From positions 13,045,567 to 13,109,566 of the forward strand of contig NC_049985.1 of the NCBI RefSeq assembly GCF_000003815.2: 64,000 nt of DNA. The letters are read 5' to 3'. Source of the DNA: Branchiostoma floridae (taxonomy: Eukaryota; Chordata; Leptocardii; Amphioxiformes; Branchiostomatidae). Below, piece by piece: positions 1-11,998 of this stretch. Under the pieces are notes generated by a model. That model searched no databases. It had not been told where the DNA came from and saw only the letters and a program-made list of their open reading frames with translations. A program made the translations under genes and the position numbers. Position 1 is the stretch's first letter; every line of letters begins with the position of its first letter.

Positions 1-1860
1 ATTTTGGTGCACCCAATTTTCTAGGTTGGGTGCACCAGTGCACATATTCCCAAAAATGAATTTCGAGCACTGGTATCTTTCAGACTGATAACCCTCATTA
101 CTACATGTATTTTCTACCTTAGTACTACCCATGTACTAGTTTATAAGGAGAAAATATAATGTTTCAGTACATTTCCCACAATGCACACTTCACCGACAAC
201 TGATGCTAGACCGACCGTCATGCATTGCATGACCCGAGAGTTCACTATGACGATGACGAAACATCCAAAAATGGGGACGAAACATCCAAAATGGGGACTA
301 AAGGACTAGGGGATGAACGGACAAGGGGACGAAAGACCTGATATCGATATTATATACAACACAATGTTTCCTATTCACAGGAATTATTCCTTTTTACCCA
401 CATTTGCTCCTCGGCATACAAAGTGAACCCTCTACAACGAAAGGAAGACAGAAGCATGTCTGCAAAAACTAGTCTGCCTGAAATCCTTCAGGACCCAACA
501 TTTCTGCTAAATCATGTGCTTCCTGTGGGAGTACTAAGAAAGCATGACTCCTCTAATGGCTGCTCTGCAAACAGTCAACAGACGTATGTCGTCATGAGGT
601 CTAGCAGACTAGCACTGCCCTTGCATACAAATCTATTCAAGACAACGTCAAACAATTAAGTCATTATGCTAATTGTTTAATCCTAATGGATCAATGAATT
701 GCAAATGCATGTTGACATAATTTTAAGTGACAGTTGCATTCAGGATGAATCATGAGTGTTTAGATTCTAGAGTGCTTTCATTTTCAAAGGAAACACCAAC
801 TAGTCCAGACATATTACAATACAATACCGGTAAACAAACAAAACTTTCAAATCCTATAAGCTACTTACAGGTAAGAAATATTGTCCCCTAACTTAAGTCA
901 CTAATGTTGACACAAGATCAAAAAGTTTTGCTGAATTTGCTATTCATGTCCCTGAACTACATTAGCAGACAGTTAGGGGCAAATCAATATGACCAACCAA
1001 GGACGTCCTTGATATGACAAAGATTGGCCAGGTAGGCTGCTTCTTGGTGTAAAGCAAGAAAAAAATCAAGGAGGTCAGGCATCAGACTTGTCGTCATGGT
1101 AACGGGGGAGAAAAACCTGTTTGATTTGTCGTTCAAGCTAGTTTGACCACTCCAGTCCATTGAATATAATTTTGTGGTTGGACATTATTTGCAATTGACT
1201 GCACACAGCTGATCTTTAATTTTATTGCTTTGAGGCGAACATATTCGTCTGGTTTGGCAAACAGAAAGCACATATTGACAATCAAGAATGACAAATCAAA
1301 TGATATAGGAAAATACACCCCTAAAATACCTGAACTGAATCTCTGAATTGCTGTACATGAACAGACAAATTGTCCAGAGCTGCAACTGGGGAGATGAAGC
1401 TTCTTCAACTTGTTCAAGACATCTTGACATGACATGAATCGTACTTACTTTAAAGCACTGAAAATAGGTACTTTCCTATGATGATATCATACTAACATTT
1501 ATAGAACACACATACCTGTTCAATGACGCTTGTTGGCGTTGGTTTAGGGGGATTCTAAAGCGGAAATCGTGTCATGTTTACTCTAACTCTACTCTTGCAT
1601 GAGACATTTCGACAGACAGCCTTGATCAACAACTTCTAGGTCAGGGGTCATACCGCATGGGAACGATAGCAGCGTTCTACGCCATCAAACATGATACTAA
1701 TAATTAGGACCCTTAATGCCATTTATTTCTAATACAATAAATATATACAGTATTTTGCTACAGATTTTTGGTGCTATTTTCTAAAATTACGCCTCATGAG
1801 TTTAAAGTAACGATTTTCTTTAAAGTGCTGATGCGATCTCTAAAAGTTTCCCACAATGCT
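1..1860. other. Upstream intergenic region, no confident gene
   Basis: This AT-rich stretch precedes RPS3A. No recognisable protein family was found in it. On the minus strand there is a good donor context (CAG|GTATGT read leftwards from about 1517) and an open stretch at about 1326-1432 ending in another CAG|GTATTT. A divergently transcribed gene could therefore start near 1570 and run off the left edge. The frames do not give a convincing start-to-exon reading, so no CDS is called. Confidence 0.4.
5..37. repeat. Short perfect palindrome
   Basis: Two 12-bp arms (TGGTGCACCCAA at 5-16 and its complement at 26-37) flank a 9-nt spacer. It may be the edge of an inverted-repeat element cut by the window start. 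No gene is recognised next to it. Confidence 0.5.
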
Positions 1861-1898
1861 CCGCGCCAATCTTCTTCCTCTTTCACGAAACCCCCAAA
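1855..1898 (+). promoter_or_regulatory. RPS3A: RPS3A core promoter and 5' TOP-like leader
   Basis: A pyrimidine-rich run (CTTCTTCCTCTTTC, about 1870-1884) lies just upstream of the start codon, as in 5' TOP mRNAs of ribosomal protein genes, which are translationally controlled through mTOR. A CCAAT word sits at 1865-1869. The start codon is embedded in AAAATGGCGG, a YY1-like context. The exact transcription start is inferred. Confidence 0.6.
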
Positions 1899-4756
1899 AT
1901 GGCGGTGGGCAAGAATAAACGTCTCACGAAAGGAGGCAAGAAGGGTGCCAAGAAGAAGATGTAAGACGAAAGAAACATCTAGATCTATGCAATAGATATC
2001 CCACTTCAAGTAGAATAAGTTTCTGTTGTACGTAGCATTGGATGCGTTAGATGTTAGCTTGATTATAATGAGAGGTTCGCCCTGTGGTTTCAAGTTGGCA
2101 CCTTCTGTGGTCTAACCTTTTCACGTGCTTTTCAGTGTCGACCCTTTCACAAAGAAGGACTGGTACGATGTCAAGGCACCAGCGATGTTCAACATCCGCC
2201 AGATTGGCAAGACTTTGGTCACCAAGACCACCGGAACAAGTAAGCCTGTCAGCAATCGACTCTACTCTACTCTAGTAGTATGGAGATCATGCACATCGTG
2301 CCCCTCCTCAACTTCAACTTGCTGAAGAAAATTTTGCTTTTTGTGTTGTTTGTTGTGAATTGAGGAGATGAGCTGCCAGTTGTTTTCAATGGAAAAATCA
2401 TGATATGTCTCTATATCATATATGTTTCACTTTGTGTGTGTGTGTGACACTGTGTGTGTGTATGTGAAGAAGTGTGCGTGCTTTAAATTATACGTGTGCT
2501 ATAATTTTTGTGTGCTATAAAATAATACAACATGTATAACAGAAAGAAGGCCTTGCACATCAGTCTATTGCATAAGATGGAAACTATAGAAGACCTTTTT
2601 TCAGATTATTTTCCTGATATAAGTCTCTACCGAGCCATTTGTATACAACTTAACTATAAGCTCTTTCGCATAGTTTATACATGTGCGGGGCACAGGAGTC
2701 TTGGGTAATGTGTAAGGGAAGGCCCTAAGACGTTAACAGTCTCATTTTGACCATTGTCTCCATATTTGTAACAACGTGCTGAACGTGATGGTGCCTACAA
2801 AATGAATGAATGTTTACGTTCTACTTCTGGGGCCTTCGCCTTTGACATACTGTAAATGCAGAAATGTTCACAGTAGTTTAATGTTCGCGTCTTTTGTGGT
2901 GGTCTCCTCACAGCGAACTTAAAACCGCTGCGAACATTTTTCCATTATAGTACGAGACTGCAGTCTATGACGCTACCGCGAACTTAAAACCACTGCAAAC
3001 TTATGCATTTACAGTATTACCCAGAATTCCTGTCGCCCGCACATACAGAGTATGAATGAGTGAACAATTAGTTGATATGGAATTGAATATATGAATTGAT
3101 GTAACTGAATTGATATGTAGCTTCCATGATAATCAAAATTGTTTTTAATTATTCCTCCTTTCAGAGATCGCATCTGAGGGTCTGAAGAACCGGGTGTTTG
3201 AGGTTTCCTTGGCTGACCTCCAGAACGACGAGGTGGCTTTCCGCAAGTTCAAGTTGATTGTGGAGGAGGTCCAGGGCCGTAACTGCCTGACCAACTTCCA
3301 TGGCATGAACCTCACTACGGACAAGCTCAGGTCAATGGTCAAGAAGTGGCAGGTAGGTTCTAAATCAAGTGCCTATAGTTGTTTTGCAGTAACTCAATAA
3401 AGTAAGAAAGGGTGCATTGAGTTCAAGGCTGAGATGTAAGAAATCACACAAAGTCATAACAATTAAAGGGATCCTACTTGGATTATACAATGTATCAAAG
3501 AATGGTTCTTGCATTAACAAGAAGAAACAATGTGCAGGCATTTATCATCATTTTTAAAGTATGGCTTCTATCTTCTTTTCACTCCACTGTAGACTCTAAT
3601 TGAGGCCAATGTTGATGTGAGGACGACGGACGGCTACCTGCTGCGTCTCTTTTGCATCGGCTTCACAAAGAAGCGTCAGAACCAGATCAAGAAGACTGCT
3701 TATGCCCAGCACACCCAGGTCAGTCTTTCTGCCTTGTTTAAGTGTCATCAAAAGGAAATTGATATTGTCTCATTTGTATTAGATCAGTGTGTCATTCCTA
3801 GACGTTACAGACTTGTTGGGTATGAAGATAATGTAGCTACATGTTTCCTTGTCTTCTTATTCCTTAGATCCGTGCCATCCGTAAGAAGATGGTTGAGATC
3901 ATGACCAGGGAAGTTTCCAGCAACGACTTGAAGGAGGTGGTGAACAAGCTGTAAGTCTAGTCATCTTTTTGCACAATGACTACAATACTCTTGGTTGTTA
4001 ATTTATGTAAGGAAACCAAGCTCTTGCACACTACAATAGATCCATTGTAGAGGGTAGCTGAATGTATGATTGTTGTCTTAAAGCATTTTGAAGCTATAGA
4101 AAATGTTCTTTTGGTAATAAAGATACAATTTTAAAAAAGGTAGAATAGGAAGTACAACTGTGATATATGTTCCACAAGTGCATGTATGACTGCCTTTATT
4201 TTACCTTCCAGTATACCAGACAGTGTCGGCAAGGACATTGAGAAGGCCTGCCAGGGAATCTACCCCCTTCATGACGTGTACATCCGCAAGGTCAAGGTCC
4301 TCAAGAAGCCCAAGTTTGATGGTGAGTCATGCTCTTAGCAAACTAGACACAGTGTATGGTCTGCCTAGACATCAGTTTTATGTGCATTGATAATGTCGCA
4401 TAGCTTGTAAGCTGTAGGGACAGTTTGGCTGGCAATATTCTGCCAGGCTTATTAGCTGACCTGCCGTTTGTCCCAACCAGTCTTTGATGTTGTTGTTGCA
4501 TACTCGTTGGGGACAGCCTGGCAGATCCATTAGCTCTCCCTTTCCTCGTAGAAAGGTATTTTGTTTCAGTGGCTTAATTTGTCATTTGGTTTTTACTTTG
4601 TGTTAATAATTGTTTTCTATCTGGACAGTTGGCAAGCTGATGGAGCTCCATGGAGAGGGATCAGGTGCTGTGTCCAAGCCTGTTGCCACCACAGAGACGG
4701 GAGAGAAGGTGGACAGACCGGAGGGGTATGAACCACCAATCCAGGAGGCCGTCTAA
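1899..4756 (+). CDS. RPS3A: 40S ribosomal protein S3a (eS1)
   Basis: This is a component of the small ribosomal subunit (eS1) near the mRNA exit site. Seven coding exons join in frame: 1899-1960, 2136-2239, 3165-3352, 3593-3718, 3868-3950, 4212-4321 and 4629-4756, giving 266 residues; the human protein has 264. The N-terminus [20 protein letters not shown] is the hallmark start of the family. Further family blocks include [73 protein letters not shown] and the C-terminal [10 protein letters not shown]. All introns are GT-AG. The codons favour G/C at third positions relative to the surrounding DNA, as expected for a highly expressed gene. Vertebrate RPS3A introns host box C/D snoRNAs; I looked for clear C and D boxes here and did not find a convincing pair. 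Confidence 0.97.
2655..3070. mobile_element. Old palindromic MITE with a second MITE nested in it
   Basis: This lies within RPS3A intron 2. The outer element begins near TATAAGCTCTTTCGCA (2655) and has inverted arms: GTGCGGGGCACAGGAGTCTT (from 2682) against AGAATTCCTGTCGCCCGCAC (3023-3042). The inner element runs from 2850 to 3014 with perfect ends CTGTAAATGCA and TGCATTTACAG, each flanked by TA as in Tc1/mariner-type insertions. A related outer element without the inner insertion is at 50090-50415. Confidence 0.65.
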
Positions 4757-4796
4757 ATAGGATCTCAGCAAGTCCATAGATCCAGATAAAAGAGAC

Positions 4797-4802
4797 AATA
4801 AA
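4797..4802 (+). terminator. RPS3A: Poly(A) signal of RPS3A
   Basis: An AATAAA hexamer lies 41 bp after the RPS3A stop codon. The very short 3' UTR is typical of ribosomal protein genes. Confidence 0.8.
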
Positions 4803-5380
4803 AACATCACATACTGAAATGTTATGGTTGTTTTTCACTCGAGTTCTAACTCTTTGAGTGAGGAATAAGTAGCAGTGATACCCTTTGTCAGAAAAGCACT
4901 TATTGATACCACCAGTAAGCTTCATCTTCAGTCTGATGTTCGACCACTTAACATTTATTTGTAGTAAGAATACAGTAAATTCATGTAGTTTATTTACATA
5001 CCTCTTAACATAAATGATTCATGGCCATGGGATAAAAAAAAATTAGTTATCAAGTCCTCGGGGAAAAATTGTTTTCAGTCCTGAAAAAATTATTAAAATT
5101 AAAATTAGACAGGGATTACTTTTTTTCTAAAGTAGATCAAGCTTAATCCTTGATCAAGCAAAGAAGTGTGCCTGTAAAGAGGACAAAAAAAAACAAGTTA
5201 CATTGTATTTGATTCAGATTTTAAGATGGATGGCCTTATTCTGGGTGCAAGGCGGATCCCTTATAGATACCAAGACTAGGCGATCTGGTCTAGTCTGACC
5301 TGAGTTGTACATTCCTGGTAAAATAAATAAAGTGAAGGCTGGGATGACCTATACTAGTCTCTACCAGACCGACTATGCTG

Positions 5381-5499
5381 GCTGGCTTAATCTCCAAGCA
5401 GATCTTGCTGTGGCAAATCACTGTGGCCAATATCACTCCTCTACCGGCTAAACTTCTTCCCATTTGCCACAACAAGATCTGCTTGGAGATTAGGCTGGC
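5381..5499. repeat. Fold-back inverted repeat
   Basis: Arms of roughly 38 bp (5381-5418 and 5462-5499) are nearly complementary across a core beginning TAATCTCCAAGCAGATCTTG. They are separated by a 43-nt spacer. It looks like a non-autonomous fold-back or MITE-like element. No target duplication was identified. Confidence 0.65.
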
Positions 5500-6340
5500 T
5501 GTCATAAGGAGAATAATTTGCCAGGGGAGTTTGGCTACTAGAGGGTTTGGCCAGCCCTGGAGGGGGAAACATTGACCATAGTGTGGACTGACTCCCCTGG
5601 CAAATTTCCTAATTTTTCCCTACTAAAGAAGGGTATGTCACCTCATAAGGGACAGTATTACTTGATGGAAGGGGCCAGTTCCTGGCCTTTTGCACATATA
5701 TACATGATTTCCTAAGCCTCAAAGTCAAATGACTGATGAGCACACTGAGTGAGGTACATTCTTAAAGGCAAAGTAACAAATAACATGATAACTGATCAGC
5801 TTTGAACTCATGAAGAATGCACACACAGCAAGGCCAACTGCTCTGCATCCTCACATAATTTGGAGTGCCATGGCACGCAATGGAGTGCCATGGCATGCAA
5901 CAATGTAATTCATTTTTGATAAGTCATGTTCATGACAGCAATAGCATGTTACTCTAGCCTCAAACCTGCTGTTCAAAATCCAAACACCTGCTCATCTCTG
6001 GCTTGAATACCAGTCTTCTTTTACTGTGTATAGGTATCTCTTGCTCCCACTGATTGCTACCCTGTTCAATGGCAATGAATATCACCTGAAATAATAATAA
6101 TCATCAGTTTGATTTCCCTATTCCTATCTCAGATTTGAGTACACATGCTCTACACATTAATAGCAACAAGAGCTATGTAGAAATCCCCCATCACTGCTCT
6201 CGTGGCTCTGTGGTAATGAAAAGCTTGCAAAAAGTAAAGAACAACAGACTTCGACCACATGTACAATGACGTCATTGCCTTCTCCGACTCTACCCGATGA
6301 CTGCCGAAAATACCCGAACAACGCCCTCATTACAATCAAG

Positions 6341-9300
6341 ATGGCGGACGGACTCGGTGATTTTGAAGATCAGCCTGCACAACAGCAGCAAGAAGAGGAC
6401 CCCGCGGCCGCCTTTCTGGCCCGGGAGCAGGATGAGCTAGCAGGTATAGAAGATGACGATGTAGCGGGTTCACAAGAGGAGACTCCAGCTGCCCCTGCAC
6501 AAGGTAAAAGGGTCATCCTCGTTCCGGTACACGTAGCATCAGCCTCGTGGGGAGGGGGGTGCCGGTGTTAGTACTGCGCTGAGCTGAGCTGAGGTCGCAA
6601 GCCCAAACGCCTTGATTTGTGGCTTTACAGTTTATCATAGGAAATTTTTTCCCAGAATTTATTTTTGGTAGACCACAGAGGTACAAAAATCACCCGCGAA
6701 ATTATAATAAAACCAATTTTCTGACACTTCCGGCAATCATGTGACTTACGCGTAGCGAAGGTGGTAAATCAGGAACATAGAACCTTTCCTACCCCCCTCC
6801 CACTCATGTAGGAAGAAGAGACACAACACTCTTCATGGTTGTGTTTGACCAATCTAGACAGGAAAGCTATTTTCCATATGACCCACGATTAAAATTGACA
6901 CAACATTCTTTCATGTGCCTGGTATGATGATTATTCATGTACCCATGGGAAATTTTATTGATGTCGTTGTATGTGCCATTATCTGGTAAATTAGCAAATG
7001 CCAATTAGTAGATTGATTTGCATCATACGATGTCTGAAATACACCAAACTATTGTAGAGCATTATCCAACCTCTGTAAATTATGTATTTCTATACTGAAT
7101 CTTAATAATTTGCATAACTGATGGATTAGCATGTGGCTTAACACACCTGTTTTGTACATGTACTTGGTAAGTATCATACAAACACTGTAATATGTTTTCA
7201 ATCCTGTCATTATACGAAAACTTTGTATGAAAGTAGCTTTTTTACATTCAATAGAAAATATTTAAGGTCTAATCAATGTATTCTGTGAAAAAAAGTGCAA
7301 TCATAGTTTAAAGTAGTTTTAATCTAAAGTTTGAATGTTTCTATATGCTACTGTAAGGCAGTTTAACAGTTACATTGATGGTTGACATGTTTGATGACAT
7401 TGATGTACAACATTGCTCTGGAAAAAAAGTAATAATTGAAAATGCCTTGGTTCACAAAGTTTTGTTTTGTTCTCGGACCTTTTAGTTTCAGACATGCATT
7501 TTGTTACTGTGATTTCACCATTCTTGATTTATTATGTCTTGTACATTGTACATGTATTTTAGAAAAAGACTGGAAAGCATGATTATGAGCATGACAGAAA
7601 AGCATGTATTTCACACCTTTATCCATGCAAGCTTTTTGTGAATGTCTTAAAATGAATGAATCTTTGCATGAATTGCTTCATAATTAATATTTTAAGTTGG
7701 GTTTTGTTAAAAGCAACATTTGAGTTTATTATTTTCTTTTCTTTTTTGTTCCTGTTTTGTTTTAGTTCCGAGTGCCATGGATGATAACCTGGACTTTCTA
7801 TCAGGTGGAGGAGGAGACAGTGGTAGTGGGGCAGCAGACTGGGAGGGGGAACAGCAGAACGGAGACATCTTTGGTGCTGACCAGGGAGGGGTGAGGCTTT
7901 TCACACAGGGACATCCATTTTTAGAATGTTTCTTATGTATTTGACTGCTTACAGGTAATTGAGAGACCAGGGAATGTTTTTCACACAAGCAAATGTACCT
8001 GATGACTCAGTGCTGAGTGTTCTGGGCAAGAAGAAATACAATGAAAAGGATTAAAACTATAATAAAATACATCTGGCATCCTAGTTATTTCTTGCACCAA
8101 TAATTCTGATCGTAATAGTCCAAGTTGTGGAAATTGTATTATGTTTTATGATATATATATATAGTAGGAATTTGAGTGTGATGATCAACAATCCGTAAGT
8201 AGTGGTGATCAATGCTCGCAATCAATGATGCAGTTCAGGCAGTATTGATTTTATTTATGTACCTGCTATCATCAGAAACCTGAGATCTATATCTCCTTGT
8301 TCTGATATATGTCATACTTCAGCACCTGCAGTGCTTTATGTGGTTATTTTTTTGCAGAATTGGAAAGAAGGTATGCTTTCTCATGTTTAATTATCCACTC
8401 ATGTTTGAATAGCCACAGAGTAATGGTCCTGTGCCCACCCCGGCACCCAGACGGGAGGAGCCTGAGAAGATCCGCAAGTGGAGAGAAGAGCAGAAGGCTA
8501 TGCTGGAGAAGAAAGGTGCACAGTCTTTTCATGTTAGATTCTATCAATGAAACAATGAATATGATGAAAATAAAATCAATTTAAAGATTTAGTGTTACTG
8601 TACAAATGTATGTTGGATTCTGACAATGAAATATGATGAAGTTTTTTATTTTGTAAAATCAATTTAAAGATCTTAGATAACTACGGGACTGGTGAGATGA
8701 GGTGAGGTGAGATGGTGTTAGCTGTAAATTTTAAGGTTCATTTGTGTGATTGGTCTGTTTCTCAGCCTATTCGTTTTGTTGAAAATAGATGCTGAGGCAG
8801 AGCGACTGCGTGAAGAGTGGAAGAAAGAGGCTGCAGATGAGCTCAGGAAGTGGTATGCACAGAGGGAGGAACAGCTGGAGAAAACCAAGGCTTCTAATAG
8901 GTATCCTCCCTCCCTCGGATGTGTCTGTAAACACATCATTGTCTAACCTGGCTGCTGAATGCTGATGGACTTACACAATACACTTAGAAATGTGCCATAT
9001 TTCAGTTGTTAGGGGGTGAAGAGACATGGCACATTGCCACCTATTTAGTACTAGCATTTCTATAATTTCAAACAGGAACACTAATACAATGTAATCCAAT
9101 GTGCCAGTGCAGCACTGTAAGGTACCTTTAGAGAGCTATACGTCAAACTACAAATACAATTAGATACATTTTCGTATGGTATTTACTTATTGTAAGATTA
9201 CCAAGAACTGAAGTCCAAACTAGTAAACATGATAGTTGGTAACTTTGTTAACCAAGTAAACCAAGTCCATCTTTGTTAGAGAAATTTTTCTTTCTACTTA

Positions 9301-10734
9301 TAGTTGGACAGCATCCTTTAATGTTCTGACAGTCTTGACACAAAAAGAGAGAGAATGGTTTCAGTCACGCACAAGTCTCCTCTGTTGCTTTGATATGCAA
9401 GTCGGACCAAGTCCGAAGTCACGTATTTGTTATTAATTGTTGAAATTTCTGAAGACTTTAAAAGGAAGCTGTACCACTACCTTCTATCAATCTATGTTGT
9501 TGTTTCCTACTAGTCTACTGTTTAAAAGCAATTTCCTGTTGCATGCAATTATTGCACTGCCTGTCATTGCTGTGTACCTGTTCTGTGGACCGCACCATTG
9601 CACGACACCACCACCATCACTACCTCTTTAACTGCAGCTCCATCTACCTTCCACTGTTCTAACTGCATGTTTGTGTGTCCCCCCTCCCCTATTTTCTCTT
9701 GCCCGTCTCGTGGTTGCCGTGGTGATAAGGGTTGCAAACAAGGAACTGCTAAAGCAGCTGGAGGATGATGCTCTTGCGACGCACACGCGCCGCAGCCGCA
9801 CGTATGTGGGATTATGTTGGTGCTCAGTAGCTACACGTAGCCTGCCAGATGCTACTGTAGCGCTGTAGCTTACAGTCGTTGTTGTGGCTTAAGGTTTTGG
9901 TTTTGTATGTTTTGGTGCTTGTACATATTGTTGTGTTACATACATGTACATGCCATGCTTCTTGCTTGTAGTGCTTTTACTGTGCATGCTTGTTGTTGTT
10001 CAGACATATCTTTACTGTTGTTAGCAACTTTAAAATGGACTTGTGAACTGAATGTAAAGCATGTTCTACAATTATTTTATGTCAAGTTACTGTGTATCTA
10101 AATGGATGTTCATGTACCTTTAGGTGTTAAAACCTATTTAGTTACTGTATTATGAAAACTGTTAACTTTGTGAATACATGTAGATGTTTGTGAAATAGTT
10201 TTGTCTATAATTGTTGAATGATCTCAGTTCTCTTGTATGCAAATCTTTTGTGAAATATCCTAAGTGACCACAGTACCTTTATTTGAAATCTATGTTGTAT
10301 AATTTATTTCAGTGAATTTTTAGTTACCAGTGCAAACTAATTTATTCCAGGGTTCATTCACAAGATATTTTCAACCACCCTCTTTGCTTCTTTCAGCACG
10401 TCTTCACATTGTTTTGCTTGTATTTTTCAGACCTTGTTTTATCCAAAGCCATACATTTTTCTTCTGTCATAATATGTGTTTCCTGTATAGGTGTTGTCCA
10501 TCTATTCATAACCTTTCGCGTAAAAGATGAAAGTTGACGAGAGTACTTTGTTTGGAATTCAGGTCCGCAGAAGAGGCATTCCGAGAGGAAGTTGCGGAGT
10601 CCAACCCTGGTCAGGAGTGGGAACGTGTGGCGCGCATGTGTGACTTCAACCCCAAGAGTTCTAAGGGCAGCAAGGACACAGGGCGCATGAGATCCATCCT
10701 TCTTCACTTGAAGCAGGAAGGCCTGCAGCGTTAA
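6341..10734 (+). CDS. CLTA: Clathrin light chain
   Basis: This is the regulatory subunit of the clathrin triskelion, binding the heavy-chain hub and Hip1/Hip1R. Coding exons are 6341-6503, 7766-7890, 8419-8515, 8789-8900, 9730-9801 (cassette) and 10563-10734. They give 246 residues with the cassette or 222 without. The conserved N-terminal consensus reads EDPAAAFLAREQDELAGIED. A helical heavy-chain-binding region follows (EKIRKWREEQKAMLEKKDAE, then WKKEAADELRKWYAQREEQL). The C-terminal block WERVARMCDFNPKSSK is diagnostic of the family. Vertebrates have two paralogues (CLTA and CLTB); an invertebrate chordate is expected to have a single pro-orthologue, so the symbol means the family rather than strict CLTA orthology. 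The start codon sits in AAGATGGCGG. Confidence 0.95.
9730..9801 (+). other. CLTA: In-frame cassette exon of clathrin light chain
   Basis: This exon has 72 nt and encodes about 24 residues around VANKELLKQLEDD and HTRRSR. Upstream and downstream junctions are both phase 2, so exon 4 (ending AAT AG) can join directly to exon 6 (G TCC GCA) without a frame change. The insertion point, between KTKASNR and SAEEAF, is where vertebrate CLTA and CLTB carry their neuron-specific exons. The acceptor TGATAAG has a weak pyrimidine tract. TGCATG words (the RBFOX target) occur at 9540, 9664 and 9983. Alternative use is inferred; no transcript data were seen. Confidence 0.75.
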
Positions 10735-11998
10735 GAAACATAGCCTCTCATTCGAAACAATAGAACATGCTGAAGATAGCAGCACGTCTGAAAATCAGTA
10801 TCTATCACATATATGTATATCCCAGGTAGTGTCATGTAATTGTGCTATTACAGTGGTTTTACTAGAAAGTGTGTGAAGAAGAATGGTCTATGTGGTAGGT
10901 GAAAATTCTAAATAATAGAGAGCCTGTAAGAATAAATTTGATTGTTAGAAAGTAAAAATTCCTTTTTTGTCATAACAAATTCACTTGGGTATTGTAGCCT
11001 TCCTATCGAGTCAATTATTTTTACAGCTTGTCCTTTATGTAAAAGATCAATACTACACCAAACTATGTTGTATCTTAGCACCAAACGATATTTCATAATT
11101 ACCAATAGATTTCCTTGAGTATATACAAACAAGGACAACTATCGTGATGAAGTAGAGGAAAACTTTGTCTAGTAACACTAAAAATAGAGGTGATTCTGAG
11201 AATGCATAATAAAGCAATGTACATTCCCATCCCATTGTGTTGTAAGTCTGTTTTCTTGTCACAGTGTTGACATCTTTAACCTAAAATTAAGCTTTGGGTC
11301 CTTCAGAGGTTTTAGTTTAAAAATCAGTGACCGCCTCTTCATATAAAAGCACCACCTGACCAACATAACCACTTTGGTGGTTCTTAACTTCTTTCGATAA
11401 ATTTTGCCATCAATACAAGAACAAGAATCCTTTTTATAGTACCCAGCTGTCCACATAGAACAAATGATATTGTTCCACTGAGTACTTTTTGAGCAGTTCT
11501 AACTATACAAGGACCTTGCGGGGAGGCTAAAACTGGTCAAAATTTCGACTGCAATGTAACAAAAATGTAATATTGAATGCAAGCAGTGGAGATGTCGGAG
11601 AAACTCAAGGAAAAACATGACAAAATACCCGGGTACTGTTCCTTTTTAATCCTTTCAAAACAAGGCTATTGAACAGTACATCTTGTTCTTTAGATTAAAA
11701 TAAGCTCTGCAGCACAGAATAAATATTCAAATGCTATAAAAATCATCATACTACATGTATATTTCATGAGTTAGTAATAGACAGCTACTTTCAACAGGAA
11801 TACAGGCAGTGAGTTACTAGTATAAGGGATGTCACTATCTCGTAGCTCATTTTTCTGGAGAAAAAATCAAGGTTACACGTACTATATGATGCTTTTCAAA
11901 GGGCTGGGCATTAAACAATTATGGAACATTTTAACAAAGCACTGTCTCAAAAAAATCTCCATGGAATGCAGAGACCTTCCTTGCACAGTTTGACAGCA
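10735..11998. other. Convergent 3' intergenic region
   Basis: This region holds the 3' UTR of clathrin light chain (+ strand) and presumably that of WDR36 (- strand). No other gene or structured repeat stands out. Confidence 0.6.
10931..10936 (+). terminator. CLTA: Probable poly(A) signal of clathrin light chain
   Basis: AATAAA lies about 200 bp after the stop codon. A second candidate (AATAAA near 11208) would give a longer 3' UTR. The gene is tail-to-tail with WDR36. Confidence 0.5.

Larger units (their letters stand above)
4757..6340. other. Intergenic RPS3A to clathrin light chain, with a fold-back repeat
   Basis: No gene is seen. The stretch contains an inverted repeat at 5381-5499, a short AATAAATAAA tail at about 5322, a tandem duplication of GGAGTGCCATGGCA (5862-5900), and the upstream region of the clathrin light chain gene. 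Confidence 0.6.

Noticed and set aside
4370-4560. Possible snoRNA in the last RPS3A intron (GGGACA/TGTCCC stem, TGATG word)
   Set aside because: Vertebrate RPS3A introns carry box C/D snoRNAs, but no properly ordered C box and D box with a terminal stem could be found here.
10393-10785. Minus-strand 130-codon frame over clathrin light chain exon 6
   Set aside because: It is antisense to a well-supported conserved exon.
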